Shown: in pieces, positions 34,727-48,018 of the stretch
How positions within the stretch are numbered: position 1 is the first letter of the stretch
Layout of the letters: each line of letters opens with the position of its first letter
Assembly: GCA_021234535.1 (NCBI GenBank)
Contig: CM037849.1
Location: forward strand, 13,869,526-13,933,525
Direction: 5' to 3'
Source: Stichopus chloronotus
Lineage: Eukaryota; Echinodermata; Holothuroidea; Aspidochirotida; Stichopodidae
DNA: 64,000 nucleotides
Program-made: the position numbers and the translations under genes
The notes under the pieces: generated by a model
The model's database searches: none
Told to the model about the DNA's origin: nothing
The model's input: only the letters and a program-made list of their open reading frames with translations

Positions 34727-37700
34727 GTAGATTTAAAAGGGTAAACGTAACAACGTTAAAACTTCCAATTGCTATCAACAGTGTCTTAGTATCAGAGAGA
34801 TGTCCAGATTATCGCCCTTACATGACATCTATTTATAGTGCATTCTAAGCTATGGGGATAAATGACGTATATGTCGACGTCACTTAAAATGAGATAAGTT
34901 GAGACGAGGTAAAGGGGGGGGGGGGGGGGAGGCAGGCAGATGATGTGATTCGAAGGTGCCAGTATATGATTCAAGAAAATCTATGGTATTTGGAAGTGTC
35001 TTTTTCTATGGTACCTGTAAAACAATAGCGTTCATAATAATATTATTTCTTAATGATGTTTTCTCTCTCTCTCTCTCTCTTTGAACAGAAACTCCGTGTA
35101 TTGGTCAACCGAAAAATTCCTGCCATCAGGACTATAGTGTAGACCTAGGCTCCCGACAGGCTATACTTAACACTACGTGACCTATACCACTGGACGGTGT
35201 TGCCTGAGATCCTGAGAGCCTAGATCAGCATTCCTTGTCCAGCTTGTTTGCTCTGAAAACGAATACTGTTAGCACATCTGCGTACCGTATGTTCTTTATT
35301 TCAAAACGTAATCGTGTCGATACGACATCCGACGTTTAATTCTCGCTAACGATGTATAACCGCAACGGTCTATCTACGTACTTTTGTGTAGATACATGGA
35401 TGAAAATGTCAATTAAATAAAGTCCCTATTTCTTCTTCTGGAAAGCGTTCGTCGAAGGCGTTAAAAATATAGCGAAAACCCCACGTGAATTGTTGAAAAT
35501 GACCTTGAACCGATATAAGGTCGAGATGATGTGTATAACAAGTTATAGAACTTGTAAATTAAATCCATTCATAGCAGTACGGATAATTAAACATCTGTGT
35601 ATGATTATTCGGTATATTGTTACCTCCTGGGTAGACTCGAAACTGAGATACTTTTTTTTTGGGGGGGGTCGTATTTTTCCTGGGGTTTCTTTGTATCATA
35701 TTAACTACGTGGCAACTAAATTGTCCAAGATGACACTTCCGTATCGCGATTAAACCGTTGCAGTAAGTTGACGCTACGATTTTTTCAGCTGTACTATAAA
35801 GACTACTTTCTTCAGGAAGGTATATGCATGTACCAATGATCTCACTCCCTCCGGTAACCATGACAAAAATGTTTCTGTCCTATCCGTTGGTTCTTCTTAC
35901 AACAACAAAGTTCACGATGTAACAGGAAAATTGACTGACCTTATCAGTCATATCCTCACATGATGCCATGTATGTTTGTACATTCCCAGTCGAGGACGAT
36001 ATTTTCCTGATCCTTATAAAGTAGTCTTTTCGTCTTGCTTTCCCATCATATTTTAGCACCTGAGAACAGGCTCCTCGAGATATTATTTTTAATACTAAAT
36101 GAAAATTCTGGAAAGATAAGAATATATTAATGTACCGCGACTTGACATGAATATTCATTCTTCATCACGTGATTTCGTTTACACATTTAAATGAAAGTAC
36201 TCGCGTTCGCTACACGGTTCCTTAAATCCAGGCATGTAGACATAACGATAACTTCATGAACGACAATGCCCATCTTCCTCAGCGTTCTGATATTACTTTC
36301 ACTCTTCTACTCCCCCCCCCCCCCCCCCCACCCTATCACAGCTAGATTTTCCAAAAAATTGTAATTATCTACCCTGTCACGATGAATGGAATGTGGGGAT
36401 TATGTATTCATGTTCTCAGCCGCAACATCGTTCGAGACCAATTGTACTATTTCAAGGACATACGCCTACGCCAGTCGCTGCAGGATTTCGACACTTGTTT
36501 CGAAGAGTATACACTCATTGTGAAACGAAATGGGCGCTTGATATTAGAAGAGAAGATGACGTCATTATATTAAAATTGCTTCAATAATTTCCAGGTCTGT
36601 TTCTTTTTTCTCTATTCAAGAACAGGATATCGCAGCTGTTTGTCTTCCTTGTTGGTTTCGATTTGAACCTCCGAGAATCGCTCATGTCTGACCACCCGAT
36701 CCTAAATACTGAGGAAACCTATAGAGACCAAAAAGTACAGTTCGAAAGTAACTTGCTTATCGCTTACTAGATTTCGCTTAACTTGTACCTGTATCGACTA
36801 CCTTAACTGAAGCATTTTATGTTTAAGATGTGCAAAGCGCTCTCCCATCCCAGAAAGGAATATTGCAAGTTTGTAGCTTAGCGTCCAAAGATAGATTAAT
36901 ACATCCATGCGCACAATCCTCTAACGTCACTTACACCTACGTCATGTAACACCATCAACACCGGGCAACACATAACGCAGTTGATCCGTCACTGTATAGG
37001 CCTAATATATGTATAGGCTGTCATGGTATAGGCCTAACTGCGATATTTGATCTAGAGGTACGACAAGTAATTAACCCCAACCTGCTCGCACAATGATGTC
37101 GTTTAGTGTCACAAATGAAGAAAAAGAAGCACGTGCCTGAACATGACCGGAAAACAAATTACTGCTTACGTTTATTCAACGTGTACGCGAAGGTTTGGCA
37201 CATACTTACCTATAATGCAATCAACGTAGTGTACATAGAGCGACAACCGTTAGGTATGGAAAGAAATAGGGCTTACACGTAACACTGATACCATGTTTAG
37301 AGATATGGGAATGTCTAATAAGTTTTCATCAAATTCAAGTAAATCCACAAACGAAAGGGCGCCCTGCAAAATTGGGTCTACATTGCACCTTTAACCTACA
37401 ACCAAATAGCATTTTTCTTTTTATTACGTTAATTTAAGAACCTGAATCAGTGGAAGATGTTCGATTGATTTTTCTCTCTTTTCTTATCTTTTTGTTAACA
37501 AATCTTATTTTTTCTCAGCTGTACCCTTGACAGTTACTTCCCGCCTCTGTACAGTTCGTCAGATGAAATCATTTCCGGAGCCCCGGACGAGGTTGGAAGT
37601 CCGCTTATTTGGGTTGACATAATTAGGCCTACAAGAGAGAGATTACGGTCAAAACGCCATGAAGGAAAATCCCCGATCCGAGGTATATCACATAATGAAG

Positions 37701-39779
37701 TACTCCCGTAATTGAGTTTCATATTAACGTTTCTTTGCCGTAACCACGCTGACTGGATCATGGCTGACGAGGTTACATTTAATTTGGTTGTCAGGTGAAA
37801 AAGTGCAACTGGCGACCTTCCCTTCTATTTAATTCGCCGAAATTTTTGGAGGATATAGAGGAAAGATTTTACATAACATTTCTGTACAGTCTCTCTCAGT
37901 GAGAACAACTAATGCTGTGCATAGAGCACTCGACTTGTAAAGACCTTCGATTTTAACAAACTGCTTACCCTCTATAGACAGCAGGATGGGAGGGAGGGGG
38001 GGGGGGTTTGATGCATAAAAATACGAAAGAGGAAATTTGCAGAGACTACAGACACACAAAAACAAGAAAACTGCTCGAGTGAAGAATTTCATTACGTCGA
38101 CTGCCTTGACCGTAGGATGTTCAGCCTAGAAAAGTCGTAATGAGACAGAAACACTTGACCAAAAAAAACTCCCTTTAAATTTACATTTTAACTCAAGAAT
38201 GGACCAATGATGTGGGACTGTGTTATCTTATTGGTCGATTTAAATTGATCAGTGTTGCTTAGCCATGGAAATATCATTTCTCCAAAATCAGAGCCGACGT
38301 ATCGCCTCTGTGGCTATCGCCACCACCCCCTACCTGGATGAAACAAATTCGTCCCCCAAAACGACGGCTCTCTTTCTCATGCATAGAGAACATATTTCGC
38401 ACAACACATGCAAGGACGCACGTCTCTGTTGCTCGGATTGAGATACGCTGCACATAAAAATGCAGGCCCGTATCAACGGGAATGCAGGTGGCGGGCATAC
38501 CTTTCCCTATGCAATTATTTACCCCTCCCCCTCGCAAAATTTTTTGACGTAAAACAAACGATTAGAAGTATGTCACATCTGATTGCCAAATTAAGCCTCG
38601 GCTGACCATTAGGCACATTGTTAACTTTGAGAGAATGGAATGAAATTTTTAAAATTGCTTCTCGTGCTCATTGAAATGGACCCCAATTCCCTGGCAAACG
38701 ATGATCTGACTTAAAGAACATAATATTTCATAAAAAATGACATAGTCAATGTAAAAAGAAGGTACGGTACTTCATTAAGTAATGCTTCTACATATTTTGT
38801 GAAGGGATGTGCGCATGCCTAGATTTTTGTGACCCGATTTCTTCGCTAGTCCCACGGCACGTGTCACATGTACCCGTGGACCTAGTCCCCTCTTTTTCCC
38901 CCTCCCCATCAATCTGGGGTGCTACTGGCCTTCAAAAATGGCACGTGAAGTTTGTTTGCTAACACGGTACCTATAAATGTTACACTTCTATAGCATTTGA
39001 TGCCGTACTTAAGAATGCAAGTTATTCGCGTTACTGATCTGACGGTCAACAACGTCTTAGAGCAAGGCCATAGAATTTAATTATAGGAATCGAAACCAGC
39101 AAAGCTTCCCAATTATGAATGTTTTTTTTTTCTTTCACTTAATTTTAATGCATAAAACAAAATAACGGCAACCTATGAACATTATAATGAGAATAAATCA
39201 CATTTGGTCGTTATGTTTGTTCAGCAATTTTACTTTGAATTGTTTTTTTTTTTTCTGATCAATTAGAAACGCGTCCATCTTGAGCAGGAAATCACGAACA
39301 GCGATCATAGCATACTCTCATTTTTAATAATATCCCAATGATATAGCTTATCTGTAGTACGATGACATAGCTGTTTCAAGCAATTGTGTGTTGATATTAA
39401 AAAAAAAAACGGTATGCATGCCACGACATTTCAACATTCACGACTCGCAGCAACCCCGATGCACACTGATGTCGCAAACGTGATTTCAACCAAGCCTACT
39501 TTCCGCGATCATGAAAAAAAAAAAAGAGGCGGCAAAAACCTCAATAAGTGTCGAGCACCACTCATCTTCAGGAAATTAACTAGCACTCATTCGAAGCTAT
39601 ATTGACTCATTTTTTTCCTAATAGAAATACTTCCTGGATTGACCAATTTGTACTTTAATAACAGGATTGAGCTGGAACTGCCAGTCCGTCCTTCTTGTTT
39701 TTTTGATCATACACCGTGTCTGGAGATGATATCGATAGAGATTAGATTGTCGACTAAACGGATCGTCAATCTAAAAGAT

Positions 39780-39835
39780 GTGTGAGTGTGTGCGTGCGTG
39801 TGTGTGTGTGTGTGTGTGAATGAATGAATGAAAGG
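39780..39835. repeat. (TG)n then (TGAA)n microsatellite
   Basis: TGTG/TGCG dinucleotides to about 39818, then TGAATGAATGAATGAA. Confidence 0.9.
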
Positions 39836-40694
39836 GGTGGTTGCCACATGTTGATATACTGTGACAGACAATACCCCATCCCAAACGCACACGACTGACG
39901 GAACTGACAACCTGAAAATTGGTAAGACCGGGACACTGATTTCAAATGTAACATTTCAGTTCAGTGAGTCGTTATTAATGACGAAGGGAGTGTACCAAAG
40001 TATAAATTTAGAATTTGGTTTGTCGTAACTTAAAGTTTTCAACTTGGCGACATCTCATAAATCTTGCAGTATTTTTTTTAAAAGGGTGGCATGGATGTTT
40101 CCTGGTGGTACCGTAGTCATGAAAGACGCAATGTTTTTGTGACTGGTATTTACGCTGGGACGCAGATACAAGGAAGAAATTTCAGTGCCCCTTTGTATCA
40201 CGACGTGTTTTCCAATGGGTTGTCAAGAGGTGACTCTTGTTTAAGGATTTTAAGTACTACAATTTAGAATGACTTCAGTTCAAACTTGACGCACCACGTA
40301 GCAAACATTAGACAGTTGAACAATTCTGGAAAGACAGAGTCCAACATTTGGTCATTGTCAAACATTGCTACAGGTCCTACACTTTGCTGCGTTTAGACGT
40401 ATAAATAGCTGAAGTCCCCTATTCATACTTTATGTTTGGTTCTCTCCACGAGGAAGCAGTTCGACAATGATTATTGCGGAGGGTTCACAAGAGGGGGGGG
40501 GGGTGGGGACTGGGGATAGAAGAGCTTAGAGATATATTGCTCCTCATGTCCTAGAGTTTCCACCCCCGCCCCCTCCCCATCAAACATCATGAGGTTCCAA
40601 TGTTACAGGAACTAGACACAGCGATTACGTCATCCAGCATTGATGGACGACAACTGTACCACGGACTCGAACTGAGTACAGACAGTATACCCTG

Positions 40695-40753
40695 CAACAA
40701 ACGCTGTATACGCTACGACAAACGCTGTATACGCTTACAACAAACGCTGTAGG
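40695..40753. repeat. 21-22 bp tandem repeat, about 2.7 copies
   Basis: Unit CAACAAACGCTGTATACGCT + A, starting at 40695, 40716 and 40738. The third copy diverges after GCTGTA. Confidence 0.85.
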
Positions 40754-43700
40754 TATCTTCGCTACGTACGTAACAGGTGCATTACGACGAAGTATATATA
40801 TATACAGCGGTAAGGAGAGTTTGAGGAATAGAATCCTTTAGAACCTTTTTAAGCTTATCGATTTGTCTTCATAACTAGGTCTACGTTTCATTAAGACCTC
40901 CGAAATGCAGACGATATCGAGGCGATCCATTAAACAGCTCGAAGAGTTCCAATGATGCCCGTTAATGTGATATGTCCCTGGGAACACACCGGAAGCGAAT
41001 GAGGAAGACTTACATAGCTTATGTTTCTCACAAATTAATGTGTCCGGTAGAGTATAGATATATCCGAAAAATTGATTTTGTTTCCTTGTGCCTGTTTTAA
41101 GGAGGATTTTTTTTTGGTTACAGTACCAATTTCACTTAACGAAAAAAAAGCGTAAAAAACATAAAAAAAACAACAACAAGCAGAAAAACACTTTTGATGT
41201 GAATGACTGATTCACGATAAAAAATCGTACGGAGATTGTTAATGAACTGAATTACGTGGCTAGTTATTGAAAGGAAAAAAAAAAGGTCTGAAGGTGAGAT
41301 ATGTATCCTAATGTATGTAGAGAGGCCCTGAAGAGTATAGAGATAATCTTACACAGGCTGACGGTAATTTATGGAAGAACATTGACGGAACTTTGCAGAT
41401 TCCCACTTGAGAGCAAATTATAACAGTGTAAAGACAAAGGGTTTTATTAACCCATGCAAATGCTTGCGTGAGTTTATTAACAACAGGCACGTGGTTCACA
41501 GTGGGACCTATTGTATGACAGGAAAATGTTAAACGTCACCGAGACGAGCAGTTGGGTAACGAAGGTGTCACGTGGGAAACTGCGAGTGACTGAGAATCTG
41601 AAGAAACCGGGCAGGAAGGACAGGTAAGGAATACAGGCTGGCGTCTGGAAACTCGTAAGCGCAATTTTTGTTTTTAAAAAAGGGCAAAATCGGACTCATA
41701 ACGGGTACTCCCCAAGATGAATGTTGCCATCCTCAGGTTAAGGTTGGGTAACGCCTGAACGGTACGCTTCATGTTTTTGTTATCGATATCTGCAAAGATA
41801 CTGTCAAAATGAAGAATATATGGTAATAATATTCCGTATTATGGAGCTATTAATATATACATGTGATCGATGCACCAAACATGCCACTGATAAATCTCAC
41901 AGAGGGATTGTAGGGGGAAAAAAGGTTTATCACGGGATCTTCAGATTAAAGTCTTGGTTATGCAGCAGTGTCGCACATAAACAGACAGTTACACCAATTA
42001 CATTCAACATGTCGAAACTCTACTTTTGCGGAGAGGACTTTTCTCTTTTTAAGGCCCTCGGTAGGTCATATCGTAGGTTGCTCTGTAATACGCGGCGCAT
42101 TCCGCTTGGTCGTTTAGCACATACTTTAATTATATCTCGAAAACCTCACATGATTGAAAAATAACGAGTTTTTTCCTCTGCCGTTTGAAACAACAAAGTT
42201 AATTTGTGAAATAAAAAACCGCGGTTGTTCAAATATGGTCCTGCAGATTTGGCTGACCTGAACTCCGGCCTTGCATGATGTACGAGCTCGAAACTTTCAC
42301 TGAGGGCTGCTGTCCCCAGTCCCCGGTGGAGACCAAATTGGACGATGAGATGGCGCCCCAATGAATCACACTCTATGTAAACCTCCACGGTTAGAAGAGG
42401 AGAAGTGCGACCGTGTACCAAAAGGCCAAGATGCTTGGGGTTCTATATTCAGGGTAATATACATATTATGACCGTATAGCTTTGAGCAACATGTATGGTT
42501 TACTGTGATGCAACCTGCCTGTGATGACCTCATTCTCTTTCCCAACGCAGAGTCTCATAGAAAACAAAACGTAAAGCTTCTACTGAGGCTTTCTCCCCAC
42601 TTGCTATAGTTCGTTATCTTATGTTAATGCAGTGTATATAAGAGCGGCACTGACGTGAACAACTTATTTAACGCTCCTGCAGTTGTATATCATTAACCCA
42701 CTTTTCTTTCCCAAGCATTGCGGGTCCACATAACAAAAACATAAATAAATAAAAATTAAAAATGGAAAACAAAATTTACCAAAAAAAAAAAAATCACGAT
42801 GTCGGTGACAAATTCACATGCTTAGACAAATATACCCCCGAGGTTTTACTGATTCATATTCCCCAAATCTTGTACATGTAGTAGTTCTGCGACACCTTTG
42901 ACGACACAATGCTGCACTGGTTACACGTTCAGACATCTACCTAAGATGATTCACGGTGACAGCGATTCATGAAAGCTGGTAGTCATGACCAAAGACAACT
43001 ATCTCCACATTTTGAGAAAGAAAGGAAAGAGTTCAGGGTTTAATTTGTGCACAAAACTGCAAATCTCAAAAGTTCGTTACATCGGTCCTTTTCTACACCC
43101 GCTTCCATTTAGACGTAGGCTCATAACTTACTTTATTGCATTACACATATTTTTCTTAAATGTCGACAGCAAGTAATACGATCTCACTAAGTACCGCGCA
43201 ACACCTTTGGCATAAAAAAAGTATAATGGATACCTCTCTAAGAGGAAAACCGAATTAAGGAAATTGCTGATATACAAATATGTATACGGTGAAAATGAAA
43301 ATAGAATTATATTGGTTTTCCAGGATTGATTCTTCAGCTAAGTGTATTAGACTGTAGTGAGTCATATCATAAGCTTATACTTTCTGTAAAACTTTTGAAA
43401 ATGGGTGAAATATCTGACTAAGAAGGTGCCTGTGAGAGAGCGTGAACGCAAATGACCTTAAGATGAAAGAGAACCCTGATATGGATGTCTGCTCTGAGTG
43501 TTAAAGTGTCAGTGTACTTGGGATGAAGGCTCACATACATTCAGTTCATGGGTGAGCCTGGTTACAATATAGTAGGCTTTCTTATGTCAACAGTAAACGT
43601 TTCGGAAGGCCAAGGAGGTTCTTTGATGAAATTTCAGCGATTGATTGATTGATTGAAATTTCAATTTAATTTTTTTTCCACTGAGACTTTTTTCACAAAA

Positions 43701-43934
43701 TTAAAAAAAAAAAATCATGGAGGATGCATGAAAAACTAAACCAGCTGCTACTGTGACATGCTGCATGTGCAATTACTAAACTGTAAAACCCGATTTTTTT
43801 TCCGAAAAATTGCTGGAAAATTTTTGATAGTCGAAGTTACATATAACTTTCAACGATGCACTAGAGTCTGACTAGACCAATAAATGAGGGCGTTCCTTTG
43901 ATCTACAACTAAATATTACTTTTTTATTACCTAT

Positions 43935-44488
43935 TGTTAACTCAAAGACTAGCATTTGGTGAACACCATCACAAAATTTCATTTAAATATGTTGTTTACC
44001 GTTCCAAGATGTTGCAATTTGAATGTTCATAATGAGATAATCAGGAAGCTGCTATTTTGAGGTTGTGATGACATCACCGGACCACATGTGATTGAAAAGA
44101 TTTAGTTTTTCTTAATCGTTGTTAATATGTTATAACATTTTATGCATAGATTCAAGTCAGAGTATTAAAATGATTTTATTATGGCATGATACACCTCAGC
44201 AATTCAACACGAAATGTGTACAAGTGTGTGCGGAATTATGGAAATTGTAGATAAAGAAAACAAAGAAATACATGAAAATTCCTACTATCAGTGGTTATGA
44301 GCCATCATTATTCGACTTACTCAAGTTGCTTTAAATTCAACTTGAGCAACATCTCTGCACTCGACCCTCTCTGAATTTCAAAAGTGTGTGACTGGGATAG
44401 GAAATTATCTCTGAATGAAACTTTGGGAAGATGTTTGTCGGACACCTCTTCATTTTGAAAAATATATTTCCCAGGGTTTCCTTCACCT
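43935..44488. repeat. Dispersed repeat, copy B (unknown family)
   Basis: Same orientation and block order as 6840-7398. Both end at CCCAGGGTTTCCTTC plus a few bases. The minus-strand ORF at 44317-44637 lies partly in this repeat and is not a gene. Confidence 0.85.
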
Positions 44489-45770
44489 AGTACGTTCCAA
44501 TCTCTCTTACACATTCCTTCTCTCTTTCCGGTGAACTTGTGGCCGCACCAAGCATCCGGCCCATTCAAATTCACAGACCATTTATATTCACAGACCAGTT
44601 CCGTAATATGCACTGGCAGGTGTAGCCTTATGAACAAAAATTACAGTTCAAGGCCCTCTTGGTATCTGAGGATGACCCACTGCTTTGCGTACTGTCATAA
44701 ATAGTTCTAGTGTACTTTTAAAGCTAAGAATCGGGGCATTAGGGCCTGATAATCACCTTTACCTGACGACTAGATACCTTGTCACTTCCCTGTACTTATT
44801 ACTTACCGGTACGGTTTAAACAGGGACTCGCCATTTAAACATGGAGTAGCCAAATCGCCAAATCTCCCTAAATTAAAGCCGCCACAGTTCCCTCACACCA
44901 TGTCTTCTATTACGGGTAATATGGCACCTTCAAGCCTAATGCTGATTCGACGGCTTCTTGAGACCCCATGCCGAGCACTGGCGGTACATTGATACGGGGA
45001 GGGGTCTAGCGGGAAGGGGTGTTTCCCTCTCTCCGATTAGAATACTTACTTATGACTAATTTGGTGCAACAACAGTGATGTGCAACTGTGAAGTTATATT
45101 CTTCTATAAAGATACGTTTTCATATATAATTGTCTATAAACCAAAATCGAATTTTCGGAAACCGGCCCACGGGGGGGGGGGGGGGGGAGTCATGGCCCAG
45201 TTTAACCACCCCCGTCAGTCCGTCGGGGCTCGCAATTGCGTCAACTGTCATCTCGAATCGTTAAAGTCGTGGCCGACTGATAATTCATAAATAAAATAAA
45301 TTTAACAGGACCTAATGAAATCGGTGCTTAAAACTACAATTTATGACTTCAATACGGAAAAGATTATTAGGGACTGTAAATAAAATCAGCTTTCATTTAT
45401 GCTTTGGATTGATCGTTTGAAGTTTTTGTTTTCACTTGTATGAGTGTTTAATTCCATCGCCCAGAATCACCGAGTACAAGCAATGCAGCAATTTGGCATA
45501 TCGCGCAGACCGGCTTTATTTTTTCATCTTTTCTGTTTCATTTTTATTTCTATTTTTATTCCCTCCTGTACTACGTTTTAAGTGGACAATATGGTGCATT
45601 CTGTGACGCCGGCTGCACACCCATTGAGAAGACAAAAAAAAAAATGGGAATTGAAAATAAACTTGGCAACTTTCAGAGGACGCGCTTAGTGTACAAGTTA
45701 CCAATCGAATGGTGGTGCTTTGGAGTGTGCTGTCTCGATTATACAGACAGTTTGTGTAACTTGTACTCAC

Positions 45771-45811
45771 CATATTCACGGTTTCCTCCATTCTAAAATT
45801 CTGTGGATCTC
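45771..45811 (-). CDS. Candidate small exon, possibly talin R10
   Basis: 41 nt, entering with two bases of a split codon and leaving in phase 0. Acceptor agatcagctag, strong donor gtgagtac. Encodes DPQNFRMEETVNM. Joined to the candidate at 26865 it reads as one amphipathic helix and can be aligned loosely with talin's DKAPGQLECETAIAAL segment. Evidence is splice signals and phase only; it may be chance. Confidence 0.2.
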
Positions 45812-47896
45812 CTAGCTGATCTTAGTGAGATAGGCAAACCTGTATAGCACAGCTTGTTAAATCATTATGCACCTTCTATAACATACAATTATCAAGCTCA
45901 AGGTTTTTAATACATAAATAGCCACCATTTACCTCGATCACCATTTTTATCCCTGTTGGGGCAAGCTAAGTACGAAAATGAGGTTTACGAATTTTTCTTC
46001 TGTACGTGTAGGGGTGCCGCCGAGGTCTGATGACCGGGGTGCGGAGGGTGCACATATTGCCATACGTCCGTCAACTACTATGAGGGGACACGTAGGTTAT
46101 ACTATCGAAGCGGAGCGCCACAATCTCTTGTTTCGGTCCAAACCACAGCCCAGATCACAGGAAATGGCCTCTTCAAGCCCGTTTGAATTGCACCCGAGCA
46201 TTCTTAATGTTCATTTATTCTGTTTGTAACACCTCTCCTCACTCCCTACCAAGAAATGTTGCGTAAATACGCTTTCAAGTAAATTTATTTCGAGGGGGGG
46301 GGGGGCAAAAGTTAAAAGGGGTGGGGTGTCCCCACTGTACCCCATCACCTTGCATTTTTTTTTCGACAACAGAAGTTGCACCTTACATGTAAAAGTGATT
46401 GTTGCCCGTCCGTGTATGGGCGTGTATATCTTAGCCTGTGTAGCTACTCAGGCAACACCCCGCAGTTACAGGCAAAGATACACACTGTGACTGACTTTGT
46501 AATACTTTATTTTGCATATAGTTGTAACTTAATCTACGATGTACCAGCATCCCATACTAGAAAGAAGAAGAAGAAAAAGAAACTGAAGTCTTCTCCGTTA
46601 AAGGTCCTTAGAAAGAATTATTTCTGCTGGCATGTAACCAATGTAGTGCAAGTTAATAAGGGTAGGTTACCTATAATTTGTGTTAAGGTTTAAATTCCAA
46701 GCAGCCCACCGGCAATTTAAGTTAACCCCTTGGTAAGGAGACTGGCCATGTGGGTAACCACCCCCCCCCCCCCCTCCTTCATCGACACCACCATTTTGAA
46801 AGATACGTCTACGTTAGGTATACTGCAACGGGGAACTTGAAGGATTTACGTCATGCTGGTACGAAACATACAGCTCGGACGAAAAAGAACAGACATTTCA
46901 CAGTGCAAGAGATTGACAACACTCTATCCAGCCATGCTGTCTCAATTTCAGGTATACCCATTCAGATCCTTTCTTTAAACTTTAAACTCTGAGAAAAAGG
47001 TCAAAGGTCATTCTGATGTCCCATGACCGCATAAATTTATAACTCATTTGGAACTACCTTGTTTAACTTTCATTGTCGGCAGTGCAATTGTTTTCGTGCG
47101 ACGAAACGAAACGGCGATTTCTTTACTTTTATTGACAAGATTTGACTTTTATTATTTCAAACCGAAAGTTCGTCATGTTGGTATAACAGCTGGCTGAAAA
47201 ATCTCAATAACTGAAACATACACAGACTTACAAGTATTATAGTCATTTTTTCATCTCCAACGATTCCGTTCGAAGAACAATTGAACGTTAAAAGCTTGCT
47301 GTTTCCTATGCGTGTGTGTGTGGGTGTGTGTGTGTGTGTGTACAACCATGGAGCTAAGTGGTGCAAGGATAAACTGGCAGATACCAAAAATGACAAAAAG
47401 CACAGATTGCTCATGCGTGCAAAACGAAGCTCATGAGAAACAAACTGCGCATTGGTCACTATTCAACCAACGAAACCATGCACCGATCGACAAACGTATC
47501 CCCCCCCCCCCATAAAAAAGAGTTAAGTTTAGTTTAAGTTTTTAACGAATACGGTTGTGAACACACATAAATTCTGGAATAACACGGTACGTTATGGAAC
47601 AATCTATTTGGTAAACAACAGGTATACGTGCCTTAATGGTTCTAACTTTTTAACATATATGGTATAATTACTTACTATTGAAACTATGCTTATCAAAAAG
47701 CCTCAATGAGAAGCCACAATGAGATGACAAAGTCCCCGTTTTGTCACAAACTTATTAACTAATTATGTGAAAAAGCGAAAATAAGAAAGATCATTGTCAG
47801 GAACAGTTTTTTTTTCTTTCAGTAGTTCATGATCAGCATCTCTGATGGTAGGCCTACCTATTCCGTTTAGATCAACGGTTAAACAACAATACTCAC
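45812..47896. other. No gene seen, 2.1 kb
   Basis: Poly-G near 46294 and poly-C near 46761 and 47500, and a (TG)n tract at 47310-47340. The ORF at 45978-46229 (plus) is unrecognised. Confidence 0.6.
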
Positions 47897-48018
47897 TGCT
47901 TTGGAAGACCTCAGGCTGTGTTTTACCAACCTCTCTCAGTGCTGGTGTCTTAATTATGTAACGTTCGATTTCCAACAATCCGTTTAAATAACAAGTATAA
48001 TTTAAGCCATACCAAACA
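47897..48018 (-). CDS. Candidate exon of unknown gene
   Basis: 122 nt, 40 full codons plus one base at each end. Acceptor cttgttgttggcag, strong donor gtgagtatt. Encodes VWYGLNYTCYLNGLLEIERY followed by IIKTPALREVGKTQPEVFQS. Its exit phase fits the candidate at 45771 (A|GA gives Arg). No family recognised; the tie to talin rests on strand and phase alone. Confidence 0.2.

Larger units (their letters stand above)
26982..45770. other. Long stretch without a secure gene, 18.8 kb
   Basis: I see minisatellites (30033-30119, 34651-34726, 40695-40753), a (TG)n tract (about 39780-39818), a (TC)n run (35062-35082), many poly-G/C runs and one dispersed repeat copy (43935-44488). Two phase-compatible candidate exons (37538-37628 and 29684-29750, minus strand) are treated under findings. 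ORFs of 60-117 codons are present, but none has a recognisable domain. Confidence 0.6.
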
